A DNA stretch of 64,000 nucleotides from Adenophora triphylla var. japonica (taxonomy: Eukaryota; Streptophyta; Magnoliopsida; Asterales; Campanulaceae). The stretch lies in assembly GCA_022495995.1 (NCBI GenBank), contig JAFEMH010002572.1, forward strand, positions 266,494-330,493. Direction: 5' to 3'. The translations under genes and the position numbers were made by a program. This document shows positions 1 through 10,627 of this stretch, in pieces (within the stretch, counting starts at the first letter, position 1; each line of letters starts with the position of its first letter). A model generated the notes under the pieces. It had not been told where the DNA came from. It did no database searches and was given only the letters and a program-made list of their open reading frames with translations.

Positions 1-209
1 TGCTGAAGTGCAACTTGTGTTACAAAATCTGAGGATGAAACATGACCAGACTTTTTGCTCCACTTCTCATTGGGCCTTCCAGGTAGCCTACCTTTTTTTA
101 CACCCCCGACAGCCTCTTCATATAATTTTAAGCCAGGATCATCGACTCCATTCACAGGATCTGCAGGCTCCAATCCATTTGCCTCACGTAATTTGTTTGC
201 ATAAGTTTC
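1..209 (-). pseudogene. Plant transposase Ptta/En/Spm family (Transposase_24-like), partial exon
   Basis: The minus strand reads an open exon after a clear acceptor (TTCTTATAG at 210-218) that encodes ETYANKLREANGLEP, a Gly/Lys-rich GRLPGRPNEKW stretch, then VSSSDFVTQVALQ. The charged ETY..KLRE start is typical of the C-terminal half of the second CACTA protein (Pfam Transposase_24), which accompanies TNP2 and is thought to bind subterminal repeats. The exon runs off the window edge, so length and stop are unknown. Family assignment is from memory of the motif and is fairly secure given the adjacent TNP2 gene. Confidence 0.65.
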
Positions 210-218
210 CTATAAGAA

Positions 219-1438
219 AAATATGCAAAAATTTCTTGTTAGCTAATAATGGCAATGATAAGATCCTTTTAAGCAGCAACAGACTCTTTATAGTAACTGT
301 TAAATATATAGCAGACGCCCATACATAAAACTCATTTCATTTCAACAACAATGATAAGTTTTTTGTTCAGCAACAATAAACATATTGCAAGATCTTTATA
401 TGCAATGATAGCTACTCTGAGAAAATTTGGCTGGCCTGAATGAGTTTTTGCGTTTGCTTGAATCTATACAACTGGCAAACTTGCTTCTCTGTACCGTTAA
501 ACAATTAATTTCGTTAGTAAGATTTTTCAACAATTCCAGTTGTATCTGAACAAAATCACAAACAACAAATGGCCATTGTACTCCATATTTTACTTGTACA
601 AAGCTCCTGACCAAGTAAGGTACACTAGAAGTATAGAGACTCAAAGAGAACAATAGTAATAAAATAAAGGAAATTGACATATACATTCTTTTTTTTATTG
701 AAATAGAGAGTAGCAAAAGAAACCATGAACCTAGAAATACTTGACCACCATCTCCTCGGTGATCGAAACAGGTGGTATACCTTCATGCACGAACCAAACA
801 TCAAGAAGCTTGCATTACCAAGATGGTCTTACAACGGAAATACTCTAGTATGGTAATTTGTAACTCAAATTGGTTGGATCATTCTCGGTCATGAAAATAT
901 TTCCAGCATGCATCACCAAATGCTCATCATTGCTGGTTAGTCATACTATCTATTATGGACTTTCACCTTTTTTCAGTCTGGGTAAACTTTGACAGAGGTG
1001 CTGCTACTGAACATAACCTCAACAGGGTCATGTATATATTGTGCAATGGTTATACGTTTGATAAGTCCAATCAGGTTTACCCTAGGAACCCATATCTTAT
1101 ACCTGCTGCTATTGCTATTGTTGCCACCTTTCTTTTATTCACATAATTTAATTTACCCTTAAGAGCAGAATTCTCCATAAAGACAGGACATAATTTCATC
1201 TTATGTAAACCCTACGATCATATAGTCGTAACAACTCTTACAATTATATTCAAATTCTCCATAAATCAAATGCTCTTGAAATTCGATTTTTTTTGGACAT
1301 TCATTTAGGGACAGAGGTCGTATACCAGCAAAACCAAAAAACAAAAAGAAGTTTTGAGGACACAACAAGTATCAACCATATATAGAATCTCACATGCTCT
1401 TATTATCACTTTCAGTAAAGACAATTAAAAAAATCTTC
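219..1438. other. CACTA interior, no gene recognised
   Basis: AT-rich sequence between the two transposon genes. Short open frames on both strands have no recognisable domain and no convincing splice context. It is probably intron or intergenic spacer of the CACTA element. Confidence 0.5.
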
Positions 1439-1737
1439 ACGGCCCAATCGAAAAATTAAAAAAAATCTTTTCTTTCATAATAAATATCTCCCTCGATTGC
1501 ATCTTCACCAACCTCCATGGTGGTAAAACTCGGGATTCTATATAGTGTTTCACGGCCCAATCGAAAAATTAACTTCCCTCAATGGGCTACAATGGCCAAT
1601 GAAAAAATTCAGTTCCTTGATGGGCTGGCTGCCTCTGAAATAATTGATTTTTTCTTTCATAATAAATATCTCCCTCTCTTTCCCATTACAAACTACACAT
1701 TTTTTTCATAGGGAACTACACATTTTTTTCATAGGGT
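1439..1737 (+). repeat. Local duplications in CACTA spacer
   Basis: CACGGCCCAATCGAAAAATT occurs near 1439 and again near 1551. A TTTCTTTCATAATAAATATC segment occurs near 1469 and again near 1652. A 24-bp unit containing ACTACACATTTTTTTCATAG is duplicated in tandem at about 1691-1737. Together these indicate an imperfect duplication of roughly 110-180 bp followed by a small slippage event. No function is inferred. Confidence 0.7.
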
Positions 1738-1751
1738 GTCTCACTACAAAT

Positions 1752-2060
1752 TACTCCCTCCGTCCCATTCAAAAAGGCACAAATTTTCATTTTTGATATC
1801 ATTTAAAAAGACACACTTCCAAAATGAAAATCTTTTAACATTTCTTTATTCATAAGACCCACTTGTCATACTCACTTTTCATACTCATAACACATTCTCC
1901 AATAACACTTTTCCTTAATCTCATAAAAGAAGTATTTGTCATCCCATAACAAATCGTACCAAAATTAGATAAGAATACCATTACCAGCAGGGGGTTGTTA
2001 CTCATAGAACCTCTACCATGTGATTGTTTTCCACCTTTACCTCTCATTGCTATGCCTGAG
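1752..2060 (+). mobile_element. Stowaway/mariner-like MITE, one end recognisable
   Basis: After a TA dinucleotide the sequence reads CTCCCTCCGTCCCATTC, the standard Stowaway/Tc1-mariner MITE terminus. The AT-rich continuation (cattttcataagacccacttgtcatactcac) resembles the interior of such elements. The matching right terminus (GGGACGGAGGGAG) was not found, so the element is truncated or diverged and its right limit is uncertain. Confidence 0.5.
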
Positions 2061-2192
2061 AAAGAAAAGAAAAAAATATTTCAATAGGGCTGAAATATTT
2101 ATGTATAGATTGATTAAAGAAACCACCAATATCACAAATTAGTAATTATATAGGACTGAAATATTTATATATAGATTGATTAGGGATTCATA

Positions 2193-2690
2193 CTAGTAAT
2201 TTTCACTGCAATCATTGTTCTCATCACCAAAATCATCGGCGTCACTGGGGATATCCTCCTCATTATCATCATTATCGATGGAATCATCATCATTGAGGAA
2301 ACCATCATCATCATGAGTAAAAAAACTTTCATTGTCATTATCATATTCAACTTCAAATCCTGGATGGGAGTCATCGTGGAGTGTAAGATTATCATCTTCA
2401 CGGTCAAACTCACATGAATTTACAACAAGAATCTCATTCTCCTGATATGTGTTTGCAACTTCATCATGCTCATTTTCCACGACATCATAAGTGTTCCTTG
2501 CTTTAGTCAAAATAACAGTTGACGAGCCTTCCTTTTTTGACACAGGACTTGCATAGAACACTTGAAAAACCTGAGATGCAATCACAAAAGGTTCATATGA
2601 CCTTAGTCTTGATTTTGTATTCACCTTGGTAAATCCATACTTATCGACTTCAACCCCTTTTTTTGTATCATACCATTCACATTTAAACAA
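2193..2690 (-). CDS. TNP2 DUF4216 domain and acidic tail
   Basis: FKCEWYDTKKGVEVDKYGFT is the DUF4216 signature near the C-terminus of plant TNP2 proteins. It is followed by about 60 residues very rich in Asp, Glu and Asn. The preceding piece (2766-3044) carries VISYNGFNVNGFRFHTKK, the region that normally links DUF4218 to DUF4216. Confidence 0.8.
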   Translation of the reverse strand: MFKCEWYDTKKGVEVDKYGFTKVNTKSRLRSYEPFVIASQVFQVFYASPVSKKEGSSTVILTKARNTYDVVENEHDEVANTYQENEILVVNSCEFDREDDNLTLHDDSHPGFEVEYDNDNESFFTHDDDGFLNDDDSIDNDDNEEDIPSDADDFGDENNDCSENY

Positions 2691-3110
2691 GAAAATTGTG
2701 TTCCCTCCATAGTAACCTACTTCAATGACCTTCTCTAAATGTCCATAATAGTCTTCATTACTTCCTTAGACTAAAATTCCACTATTTTGAGTTGCCTTTC
2801 TTTTCTCCATTTTCTTTGTATGAAAGCGAAACCCATTAACATTGAAGCCATTATAACTAATCACATTTCTATGGGGCCCCTCTGCTAATATCCTCAAATG
2901 GAGATCATTGTCTTTTTGAAACTGCTGATGAAACCATTCAACTAGGGTAGAGTAGTGTTCTTGATCTACTTGCAATTCAGACATATTCGGATGAAGCTCT
3001 TTCACTAAAGCCCTATGTTCACTGGAAATAAGATTTAAAAACAACTCATATATTAGAATATTGATTAAATTAATGAATTTTAGTTCTAAATTGTGTTACA
3101 AAAGAGATAC

Positions 3111-4193
3111 TTACTTTATTTTATCATAAGCTTTCTTATAATCACAGTTGAGTAAGATGTATAAGGATATAGCCCTAAGTTCTTCACATGACAACCAACG
3201 GTTTTTTCCCTTGCCTAAGGCACGACCACTTGGTGCAAAAACTGGTACTTCTCCTTCATATTCTTGTTGACCCCCATCATCATTTCGATCGGTTCTATTG
3301 AACTTGGTAAGAATACTAGAGTCAAAATAATGAGAACAAAAGTTGACAATTTCCTCAATCCAATATGCTTCTGCAATGGAGCCTTCTGGACAAGCTTTAT
3401 TGCGCACCTTTTTTTTTAAGGTATTGCATGCACCTTCATATTTAAAAGAAATATATATACACATATTAAGTGAGAAAATATCATGAATTGGTTTTCTAGT
3501 TGAAAAAAAAATCAAAAGGAAAGTTGAAAACACTATAGGTTATTACCTTTCAAATGGATACATCCAGCGATATTGCACCGGCCCTCCTAATTTGGCCTCA
3601 TATGCCAAGTGAATTGGTAGGTGCTCCATAGAATCAAAGAAAGAAGGAGGAAAAATCATCTCAAGCTTACATAAAGTTTCAACTATACCTGATTCAAGCT
3701 TATTTAACTCTTCTTCTTTATATACCTTTGAGCATATACCATGAAAAAATTGGCTCAATGCATTTAAAGGTTCCCAGACTTCCTTGGGTAAGAATTCACG
3801 AAAGGCAATTGGCATGAATCTCTCCATTAAAACATGACAATCATGTTTCTTAAGCCCAGATATCTTGCACTCCCTCGGGTTAACACACCGAGAAATATAT
3901 CCAGCATACCCATCTGGTACTTTTAGCAACTGTAACCACTCATACACTTGCTTGCTTTGTTCATTTGTCAATGTGTACTTGGCTTTTGGCAATATCGGAT
4001 TTCTATCTTGCCTCTCTATTGGATGCAATTCTGCTCTAATGCCAAGAATTTTTAAATCTTTGCGAGATTTTAAGTTGTCTTTGGTTTTTTGGTTAACATT
4101 CATTACAGTATAAAAAATATTATCAAAAACATTCTTCTCAATGTGCATCAAGTCTAAGTTATGTCGAATCAAAAGTTTACTCCAGTATGGCAA
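3111..4193 (-). CDS. TNP2 DUF4218 region
   Basis: The frame at 3543-4193 begins in PYWSKLLIRHNLDLMHIEKN and includes GLKKHDCHVLMERFMPIA and FPPSFFDSMEHLPIHLAYEA, the signature of DUF4218 that follows the transposase core. The frame at 3111-3533 continues with CPEGSIAEAYWIEEIVNFCS, the conserved C-terminal part. The short gap between them (3534-3542) may be a small intron edge or an indel. Confidence 0.82.
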
Positions 4194-5372
4194 TCAAAGA
4201 AAATACTTTTTTTTGTCCAATTATGAACAACCCCAAACCCACAAGTTTTTTCATCACTATTATTCCCTTTCCCTAAGGTGATCAAATCAAATTCAGTTAC
4301 ATAAGCCAAAATTTCATCTCCACTTTTTCTTCGGGGTGCCATTTTACGCTCAACTTTATTATTAAACTTGTGCTTATCAGACCGCCATCTATGCTTAGGA
4401 CTCAACCATCGACGATGACTCCCAAAGTAGCACGGCTTTCTGCCTTCCGTAAAGTTAAAAGCTATACTAGTATCTAAACAACAAGGACATGAATTCTTTC
4501 CATGTGTGCTCCACCCGGATAACATACCATATGCAGGAAAGTCACTAATAGTCCACATTAGAGCAGCCCTCATGTTGAAATTTTGTTTGAGTGAAATGTC
4601 ATAGGTGTCAACCCCTACATTCCACAATGTCTTTAACTCATCTATCAATGGCCCCAAATATACATCAAGTTCTCTACCTGGGCTTTTAGGACCACGAATG
4701 ACCAAAGGCATAAACATGTATTCTGGCTTCATACACATCCATGGTGGGAGATTATAAGGGATAATGAACACTGGCCATGTTGAGTGAGGCTTACTCGAGT
4801 GCCTAAATGGGTTAAACCCATCTGCCAAACCAACTCTAATGTTACGAACCTCTGCAGAAAAGGAATGATATTGCCGATCAAAATCCTTCCAAGCCTCACC
4901 ATCAGCCGGATGCCTAAGCTCACCCTCAACAATCGTACGCTTTACACCATGCCACCTCATATGTTCAGCTGTCTTTGATGACAAGTTAAGTCTTTGAAGC
5001 CTAGGAATAAGTGGAAAATAACGTAAGACCTTTCTCGGAATAGGCTTACGTCTTTTCCTTACGGCAACATCAAATTAACATTTTGTACTTAGGCTCACCA
5101 CACACAGGACATGTTTTCAAGTCTTTATTATTTCCCCAAAACAAGACACAATCATTTTCGCATGCATGTATTTTCTCACAAGGAAGACCGAGACCCTTCA
5201 TCATTGCCTTACACTTATAATAAGAATCAGGTAGCTTGTTATCCTCCGGTAGCATACGTTTTATAAACATAAGTATTTGATCTACGCCTTTATTGGGTAT
5301 GCCATACTCAGATTTAAAGTGTAAAATCTGACTTATGGCACTCAGTGTGGTATAAGACTTACAATCCTTCAC
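4169..5372 (-). CDS. TNP2 zinc-motif region and Transposase_21 core
   Basis: Residues HACENDCVLFWGNNKDLKTC and CPVCGEPKYK (5070-5372) match the Cys-rich lead-in to the TNP2 core. The next frame (4169-4984) holds the core, with VGLADGFNPFRHSSKPHSTW, PGRELDVYLGPLIDELKTLW and FPAYGMLSGWSTHGKNSCPC, all characteristic of Transposase_21. Frameshifts separate the two pieces near 5075, and separate the core from the downstream piece near 4180. Confidence 0.85.
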
Positions 5373-5485
5373 AACGGCTCATTAGAAGACTCAAACAAGT
5401 CATAAAACATTTTAGATTGAACATTAGGATTCTCATTATAGGGCTCAAAGTTTGGACCCGCGGCTTCCATTAACATTTCATTAGC

Positions 5486-5767
5486 CTAACTCTCATTATT
5501 TCCCTCATCCTCAATATTAATATCCTTCTCAATGTCAGATTCCCCATGTCTACTCCACCTTTTATAGTCAGAAACAAATCCATTTAAAAGTAGACACATA
5601 CGTACATATTCTCTTGTTTTGTAACAACTAAAATCACATTTGGTAGATGGACACCGAATCATGCCATCCTCCACACACTCAAGGTGCGAAAATGCAAAGT
5701 CCAGAAACTCTTCTACCCCCTTAATAAATATTGCACGGTGGGACTTATCATTCAAATTCACATACAT
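5486..5767 (-). CDS. Transposase-associated domain, N-terminus of TNP2
   Basis: This 93-codon frame begins MYVNLNDKSHRAIFIKGVEE and contains RCPSTKCDF, the Cys pair of the transposase-associated domain found at the start of most plant TNP2 proteins. It ends with an acidic stretch and a TAG. Homologous sequence continues beyond it (EMLMEAAGPNFEPYNENP), so the stop is a disabling mutation and not the natural end of the gene. Confidence 0.75.
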   Translation of the reverse strand: MYVNLNDKSHRAIFIKGVEEFLDFAFSHLECVEDGMIRCPSTKCDFSCYKTREYVRMCLLLNGFVSDYKRWSRHGESDIEKDINIEDEGNNES

Positions 5768-6989
5768 CCAATCTCAATTAGACATGATTCCTGAAAAAAA
5801 AAATTATAAATTGTATTTAAACTTGACTAAAACGAGTTGCACTTAACAAACCATAGCATCATGACATGCCAGAATGCAAGCATTTTATTGGAAAAAAAAG
5901 TTTGTATTGAAAAAAAAAAAAGACAAAAAATCCACTATTCAAAATATCTTAGCTTGACAAAAGAGTTTAAAAACTTAAGAAGAAAATAATATCAATTAAA
6001 ATTGATTATAAGAAGAAAAGGAAAATAAATTAGAGATCAAAAGAATAAACACAAGGAAGATGTGATCAAATCAGAAGTCAACGCACATAACACATGCAAA
6101 TATTATCAGATTAACCAAAGGGAAAATGATTAGAGGGTGAAGAATAAACAACAATAATCAACGGAAGCCTAAAACCTCACTTAACAACAAATTAGAGTGG
6201 GAGGTCCAACAGAGAAGAGGGGAATTTCTCTACTAAGAACATTACAAGAGTGACAATGATGAGTTAAAATAAATATCAAGAACCTCGGAGCAACTTAACA
6301 ATGTGTCAGGCAAGTGTCTTCATTTTCTAGGATAAATTAGAGTGGGAGGTCCAACAGAGACGAGTGGAATTTCTCTACTAAGAACATTACAGGAGTGATA
6401 ATGATGAGTTAAAATAAATATCAAGAACCTCAGAGCAACTTAACAATGTGTTGTCTTCATTTGCTAGGATAAGTGGGGGTATTGGGTCATAACCCCACTT
6501 ATCCCAGCAAATGTATAGAAAGAACATACAGTATGCACATAAACATCATACAATGACTTTTGACAGTCAACGACCACTAAGAGTCTAAGAGATGCAAATA
6601 AGGATGGCATGTAACAAATTTCTCGTCAATTTGGAGCATAGTCTGATTTACACAGCCTATCTGATACACAATAACTTGGAAGACTTGGTAATATGTCCAT
6701 ATTTGACGCAGCGAAATCAACACAAAAGGAAAACCACATTGGAAATCCATGAAAATTAGGGGAAGAACACCAGGAATTAAACCCTAATTTTGGGTTAAAA
6801 ATAAACCCCAAATCGAGAACTTAGCTAATCAACAAAAATACACCAACAAAATATACCAAAACAGTCAAAATTTGACTTTTCAAAATCAAATCAAACTATC
6901 TTAAATTCATACATGACGCAATATTTGTATACTTATAGACCAATTTCGAATCAAAATGGTCAAATCCATGTTGCTGTTGCATCAGGTGC

Positions 6990-6990
<1 letters not shown>
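5768..6990. other. CACTA 5' region with 145-bp tandem duplication
   Basis: No gene is recognised. A block starting ATTAGAGTGGGAGGTCC at 6191 is repeated from 6336, giving a period of 145 bp and two copies that differ at a handful of positions. The rest is AT-rich and probably forms the upstream region or 5' leader of the minus-strand transposase. Confidence 0.65.
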
Positions 6991-7086
<96 letters not shown>

Positions 7087-7112
7087 TATTATTATTATTA
7101 TTATTATTACAA
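6991..7112 (+). repeat. (TTA)n microsatellite flanked by a duplicated 21-mer
   Basis: About 40 uninterrupted TTA/ATT triplets, with one TTACTATT interruption. The tract is flanked on both sides by copies of GCTGTTGCATCAGGTGCTTA (near 6973 and 7121). This suggests the expansion arose inside a short duplicated segment. Long Tyr or Asn runs in translation here are not genes. Confidence 0.95.
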
Positions 7113-7135
7113 TTATGTAGCTGTTGCATCAGGTG

Positions 7136-7490
7136 CTTATCAATTTTTTTTATAAGTGTTGCATTAGAAAAGGACTGTTGCTTTATTTCACCTAACAAAT
7201 CGTTGCATTAGAAAAGAACCGTTGTTTTATTTCACCAAACGAGCTGTTGCATTATATATCATTATCGTTGCATTAGAGAATTACCGTTGCATTATTTCAC
7301 CAAACGGCCCGTTGCATTAGATGTCACTCTAATGCAACACAAATAAAATGTCGTTGCACTAGATTAGTTCTTCGTTGCATTAGACCTAATGCCACGGGAC
7401 AGAATGCGAGGGTCCTCTGACGTTGCATTAGAGCTAATGCAACAAAGATTGGCCTCTATGGCAACAAATTTAGGCGTTGCATTAGACTTT
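7136..7490. repeat. Array of GTTGCATTAG motifs in both orientations
   Basis: About a dozen copies of GTTGCATTAG, direct or as CTAATGCAAC, lie in 350 bp, several as close inverted pairs. CACTA elements carry dense subterminal motifs that their accessory protein binds. This array lies just upstream of the transposase and inside the element, so a transposase-binding role is a reasonable inference but unproven. Confidence 0.65.
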
Positions 7491-7544
7491 AAATGTAGTA
7501 GTTAAAACTCAAAATATGAGGGGAATTATACCTCTTTAACTGGC

Positions 7545-7745
7545 TCAGATCGGAGAGAGAGACTACGAGCGGAGAGAGAGAGACGACCGGAGGGAGAGAC
7601 GACCGGAGGGAGAGATGACCGGAGCGGAGAGAGGCTGAGAGGAGAGACGACAGAGCGGGAGAGACTACTGGAGCGGAGAGAGGCAGAGCGGGGAGCAGAG
7701 ACGGGAGAGAGCGGATAGAGATAGAAAGCGGATAGAGAGAGGGGC
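7545..7745 (+). repeat. Degenerate GGAGAGAGACGACC minisatellite
   Basis: About 200 bp of purine-rich tandem repeat built on GGAGAGAGACGACCGGAGG-like units. On the minus strand it is a pyrimidine-rich tract of the kind often found in plant 5' leaders, and it lies upstream of the transposase gene. Confidence 0.75.
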
Positions 7746-7879
7746 GCTTGATTTATTTAGGTATCTGAGATGAGATTTATTTCTTATTTTATTTTTTTAT
7801 ATCATTTAAGGTATTACGTGATTGCATTGGTCGTCACCTTTTATTAAAATTATTTTGTTCATGTATTTATATTATTAAA

Positions 7880-8140
7880 TTATATAATTAATCAAACGTG
7901 ATTGCAAAAGTCATCACAGTTTTAAAAAAGCGGTCACGTTTGATTTTTCATATTCCCTCCTTTTTTCCCGCGTTGGCGCTCCAGACAAAAATACCAAACG
8001 TGATTGCACATGTGATTGCACTGCCATCTCCTTAAGGTAATGTGATTGCTTTTTATTTATGTCTCCTTATCTGGTCTATGGAGACTGCTTTTTTTAGCCA
8101 TCACAGAAAGCAGTCACAAAAGGCTATTTTTCTTGTGGTG
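7880..8140 (-). repeat. CACTA subterminal region and terminal inverted repeat
   Basis: The region carries repeated GTGATTGC, GTCACGTTTG and GCAGTCAC motifs and ends at 8140 with the transposon tip. The outer ~45 bp align with the terminus at 14319: both read C-A-C-(T/C)-ACAAGAAAA, then GCnTTTTnGnGAnTGCTTT, then a G(C/T)GATGGC block. The two tips therefore belong to one CACTA family. Confidence 0.8.
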
Positions 8141-8362
8141 ATCTCCAGCCTTAGCATTCTCATCCAAAACACCATTATCAAATAGCTCATTTATGAGCTC
8201 AAAATAGATATCCTCAGAACCCTCAGGCAACAAAAATGGTAGAGCCCCGACACCAGAAAGAATGGCCTTAAGAAGCTTTCCTTCTTCGGATTCGAAGAAG
8301 CTAATTGGTAGAATGTAACCTCCGTAAATGTCTTTCTTTGAGGTTGATGATTTAGGAGCCAT
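8141..8362 (-). pseudogene. 5' part of an unrecognised ORF, cut by the CACTA element
   Basis: An open frame starts MAPKSSTSKKDIYGGYILPI and runs 74 codons to the transposon tip at 8140, where it is interrupted. A likely acceptor (TTCTTACAG) directly precedes the ATG, and a matching donor lies at 8475, so a 113-bp leader intron is plausible. A TATA box lies further upstream (8649-8656). I do not recognise the protein. It follows the 3' end of the Copia element, so it could be a gag N-terminus reached through an LTR in a tandem array, or a host ORF beside a Copia LTR. Confidence 0.45.
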
Positions 8363-9202
8363 CTGTAAGAATCAAACATCAAAACATAAACATTTTAAGT
8401 TAGAACATTTTATAAGTTATACAAATAAGAAAATTTTCATAACCTAGAAAAACTTTTATATGATCTAAGTGTTACCAGAAAAGATTGAGGTAATATGGGT
8501 GAAACATGAAGAATTGGTGAACTTCTGATGAAGTTAGAGCCTTAACCGGTTGAAGATTTGAATCTTGCAGAAAGAATGATCTTGAGAGAATAGGGAGAGT
8601 TTGAGAATTCAAGGTTTCGAAAGTTTCAAAGGTTTGCTTATGAATTCCTTTTATAGGGAGAGAGAAAAGAGAGAGTACGAAAGAGACGAAGAGGTGTTTA
8701 TTGGGCGGAGCATAATTAGTTTAAACGTTTTAACTAATTTCTTAAAAATAGGGATAAAGAAACATGATTTTAAATATGGAAGCTTAAAAATAGGGTCATG
8801 TGCGCAACAGTTAAATTTTAAACATAATAATGAACAAAAAGAATAACCTTTCGATAAATAAGAATGATATAGAGATTACCTTTTTGATCAAAATTAAAGA
8901 TCTACCTAGGAAAGGAAAAGGTTGGTAACAACCCATTGTTGTGTGTTAGAGAGCGACTGAAAAGACAGCAGGGGCCAGACGAGTCGGTTAAAATGAATTG
9001 GATCCGGCCGCAGTTCATTGTCGGTTGAGCAATGGTTGACCGGTTGAACGTTGTGACCGATTTAGCAAACGCATGAAGGCTTGACCGGTTACAACTTGTA
9101 ACCGGTTGAGAAATATGATCGGTCAGGGGAGTGACCGGTTGAGAACTTTGTTGCTATCGGTTAAGGTTGAGCAGCTATGGTATATTGAGGGATAAAATTG
9201 GG
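8363..9202 (-). promoter_or_regulatory. Probable Copia LTR with TATA box, rich in ACCGGTTGAG motifs
   Basis: Between the Copia polypurine tract and the downstream ATG lies about 840 bp with promoter-like features. The minus strand has CCTATAAAAGG (TATA at 8656-8649), a pyrimidine-rich leader and a probable leader intron (8475-8363). At 9020-9160 there are several ACCGGTTGAG/AACCGGTT palindromic motifs. The limits of a canonical TG...CA LTR were not resolved and no second LTR is in the window, so the LTR call is an inference from position. Confidence 0.5.
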
Positions 9203-9214
9203 ATTTCCCCTTTT
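9203..9214 (-). other. Copia polypurine tract
   Basis: The minus strand reads AAAAGGGGAAAT 42 bp after the pol stop codon. That is the expected position and composition for the plus-strand primer of an LTR retrotransposon. Confidence 0.6.
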
Positions 9215-9255
9215 GATCAGTTGAGAGCTTACACAAATAGCAAAGTTAGCACATT

Positions 9256-9922
9256 TTATCCACGAATATCAATCATGCCTAGTTCACCTCTAAGGAATTC
9301 AAATCTTTTAATGTCTAAGGGTTTTGTCAAAATATCAGCTAACTGATAATCAGTATGAACTTTTGAAAAACAACAATGTTACCCTTTTCACAGGATTGTT
9401 GGAGACTGAGATAGTTGAGGAGTTGTCACAGTAGATGGGACAAACTTCTGTAGGAATTTCATAATCCACAAGTTGTTGCTTCATCCAAAGGATTTGTGAG
9501 CAGCAACTTCCAGCAGCTATGTACTCAGCCTTGGTTGTAGAAGTGGAAATTGAAGCTTGCTTCTTACATGACCAGGAAACTAATAGGTGACCTAGAAATT
9601 GACAAGTCCCACTAGTACTTTTCTTTGCGACCCTACAAGCTGCAAAATCAGCATCTGAATAGCCAATTAATGTAAAAAATGAATCTCTAGGGTACCACAA
9701 ACCTAAGTGAACAGTTCCCACAAGATATCTTATGATTCTCTTTAAAGGTTGAAGGTGAGATTCATTAGGAACAACTTGAAACCTAGCACATACACATATG
9801 GCAAACATGATATCTGGTCTACTAGAAGTCGAGTAAAGTAGAGATCCAATCATACCTCGGTAAAGTGTCATATCTACTTTCTTACCAGACTCATCATTAT
9901 CAAGATGTACATTTATAGCCAT
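9256..9922 (-). pseudogene. Copia RNase H and pol C-terminus
   Basis: The frame contains SLLYSTSSRPDIMFAICVCA, GYSDADFAACRVAKKSTSGT, TTKAEYIAAGSCCSQILWMK and CDNSSTIS, the usual Copia RNase H landmarks. A frameshift near 9360 separates it from the terminal QLADILTKPL segment, which ends at the stop codon 9256-9258. Confidence 0.85.
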
Positions 9923-10390
9923 TGGAGTGCTTTGAGGATGAGCATAATCAAGTCCAAATTTCTTGATAAGATCATTGGTGCATTTGGCTTGATTGATGAA
10001 GATTCCTTCTTGAGTTTTTTGACTTGAAGTCCAAGGAAGAAGGTTAGTTCTCCAATCCTGCTCATTAGGAATTTTCTTTGCATAAGTTTCTCAAATCTCT
10101 TGTATAAGTTTACATTGCTTTGCAATAAATAAGGTTATATCGATTTTACCTCTTTCGAACTTCTCACTAAGTAAAAATTTGGAAAGAGTTGCATACCATG
10201 CTCTTGGTGCTTGCTTGAGGCCATACAATGCTTTGTTTAACCTGTAGACGTGATTAGGCTTCTTGGAGTCTTCAAACCCGGGAGGTTGATCAACATATAC
10301 TAGCTCTTTAAGTTCTCCATTTAGAAAGGCACTCTTCATATATATTTGGTATAGCTTGAACTCTTTGTAGGCAACATAGGCAAGGAACAA
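9913..10390 (-). pseudogene. Copia reverse transcriptase, catalytic motifs lost
   Basis: The RVT_2 segment carries [20 protein letters not shown] and [17 protein letters not shown]. Two catalytic defects are visible. The Asp before KSAFLNG, normally in DVKSAF, is replaced (QIYMKSAF). The block containing the YVDD box is absent, because FIAKQ is joined almost directly to the KRFEKLMQ region that should lie about 25 residues later. The enzyme cannot be active. Confidence 0.82.
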
Positions 10391-10627
10391 CCTAATGGCT
10401 TCTAATCTAGCAACAGGGGCAAAAGTCTCATCATAATCTATTCCTTCTTCTTATCTGTACCCTTTTGCTACAAGTCTTGCTTTATTTCTTGTGATTTTTC
10501 CAGACTCATCCAATTTATTTCTAAAAACCCATTTCATTCCAATCGCAGTCTGATCATTAGGGCGAGGCACTAATTCCCATACTTTGCATCTGCCGAACTG
10601 ATTGAGTTCTTCTTGCATAGCTTCTAT

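Larger units (their letters stand above)
2180..5767 (-). pseudogene. TNP2-type CACTA transposase, decayed
   Basis: The parts of a plant TNP2 transposase lie in order on the minus strand. They are the N-terminal transposase-associated domain (5767-5486), the pre-catalytic region with a CPVCG zinc motif (5372-5070), the Tnp2/Transposase_21 core (4984-4169), DUF4218 (4193-3543), a linker (3533-3111, 3044-2766), and DUF4216 with an acidic tail (2690-2193). The reading frame is broken by an in-frame stop near 5487, by frameshifts near 5378, 5075 and 4180, and possibly at the 3111/3044 gap, which may be an intron. The protein would cut and join transposon ends in the nucleus, but this copy cannot encode an intact product. 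Confidence 0.88.
1..8140 (-). mobile_element. CACTA (En/Spm) DNA transposon, right part; left end outside window
   Basis: This is a CACTA-superfamily element read on the minus strand. Its right terminus ends at 8140, where the minus strand starts CACCACAAGAAAAATAG, a variant of the usual CACTACAAGAAAA end. Inward of it is a subterminal zone of short GTGATTGC/GCAGTCAC motifs in both orientations, then a TNP2-type transposase gene (5767-2180), then part of a Ptta-type second gene (209-1). This gene order is typical of plant CACTA elements. The other terminus and target duplication lie outside the window. The transposase carries stops and frameshifts, so the copy is not autonomous. It sits inside the ORF that continues at 8141-8362. 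Confidence 0.88.

Noticed and set aside
6896..7198. Poly-Asn or poly-Tyr protein across the trinucleotide tract
   Set aside because: Translation of a TTA microsatellite; no gene context on either strand.
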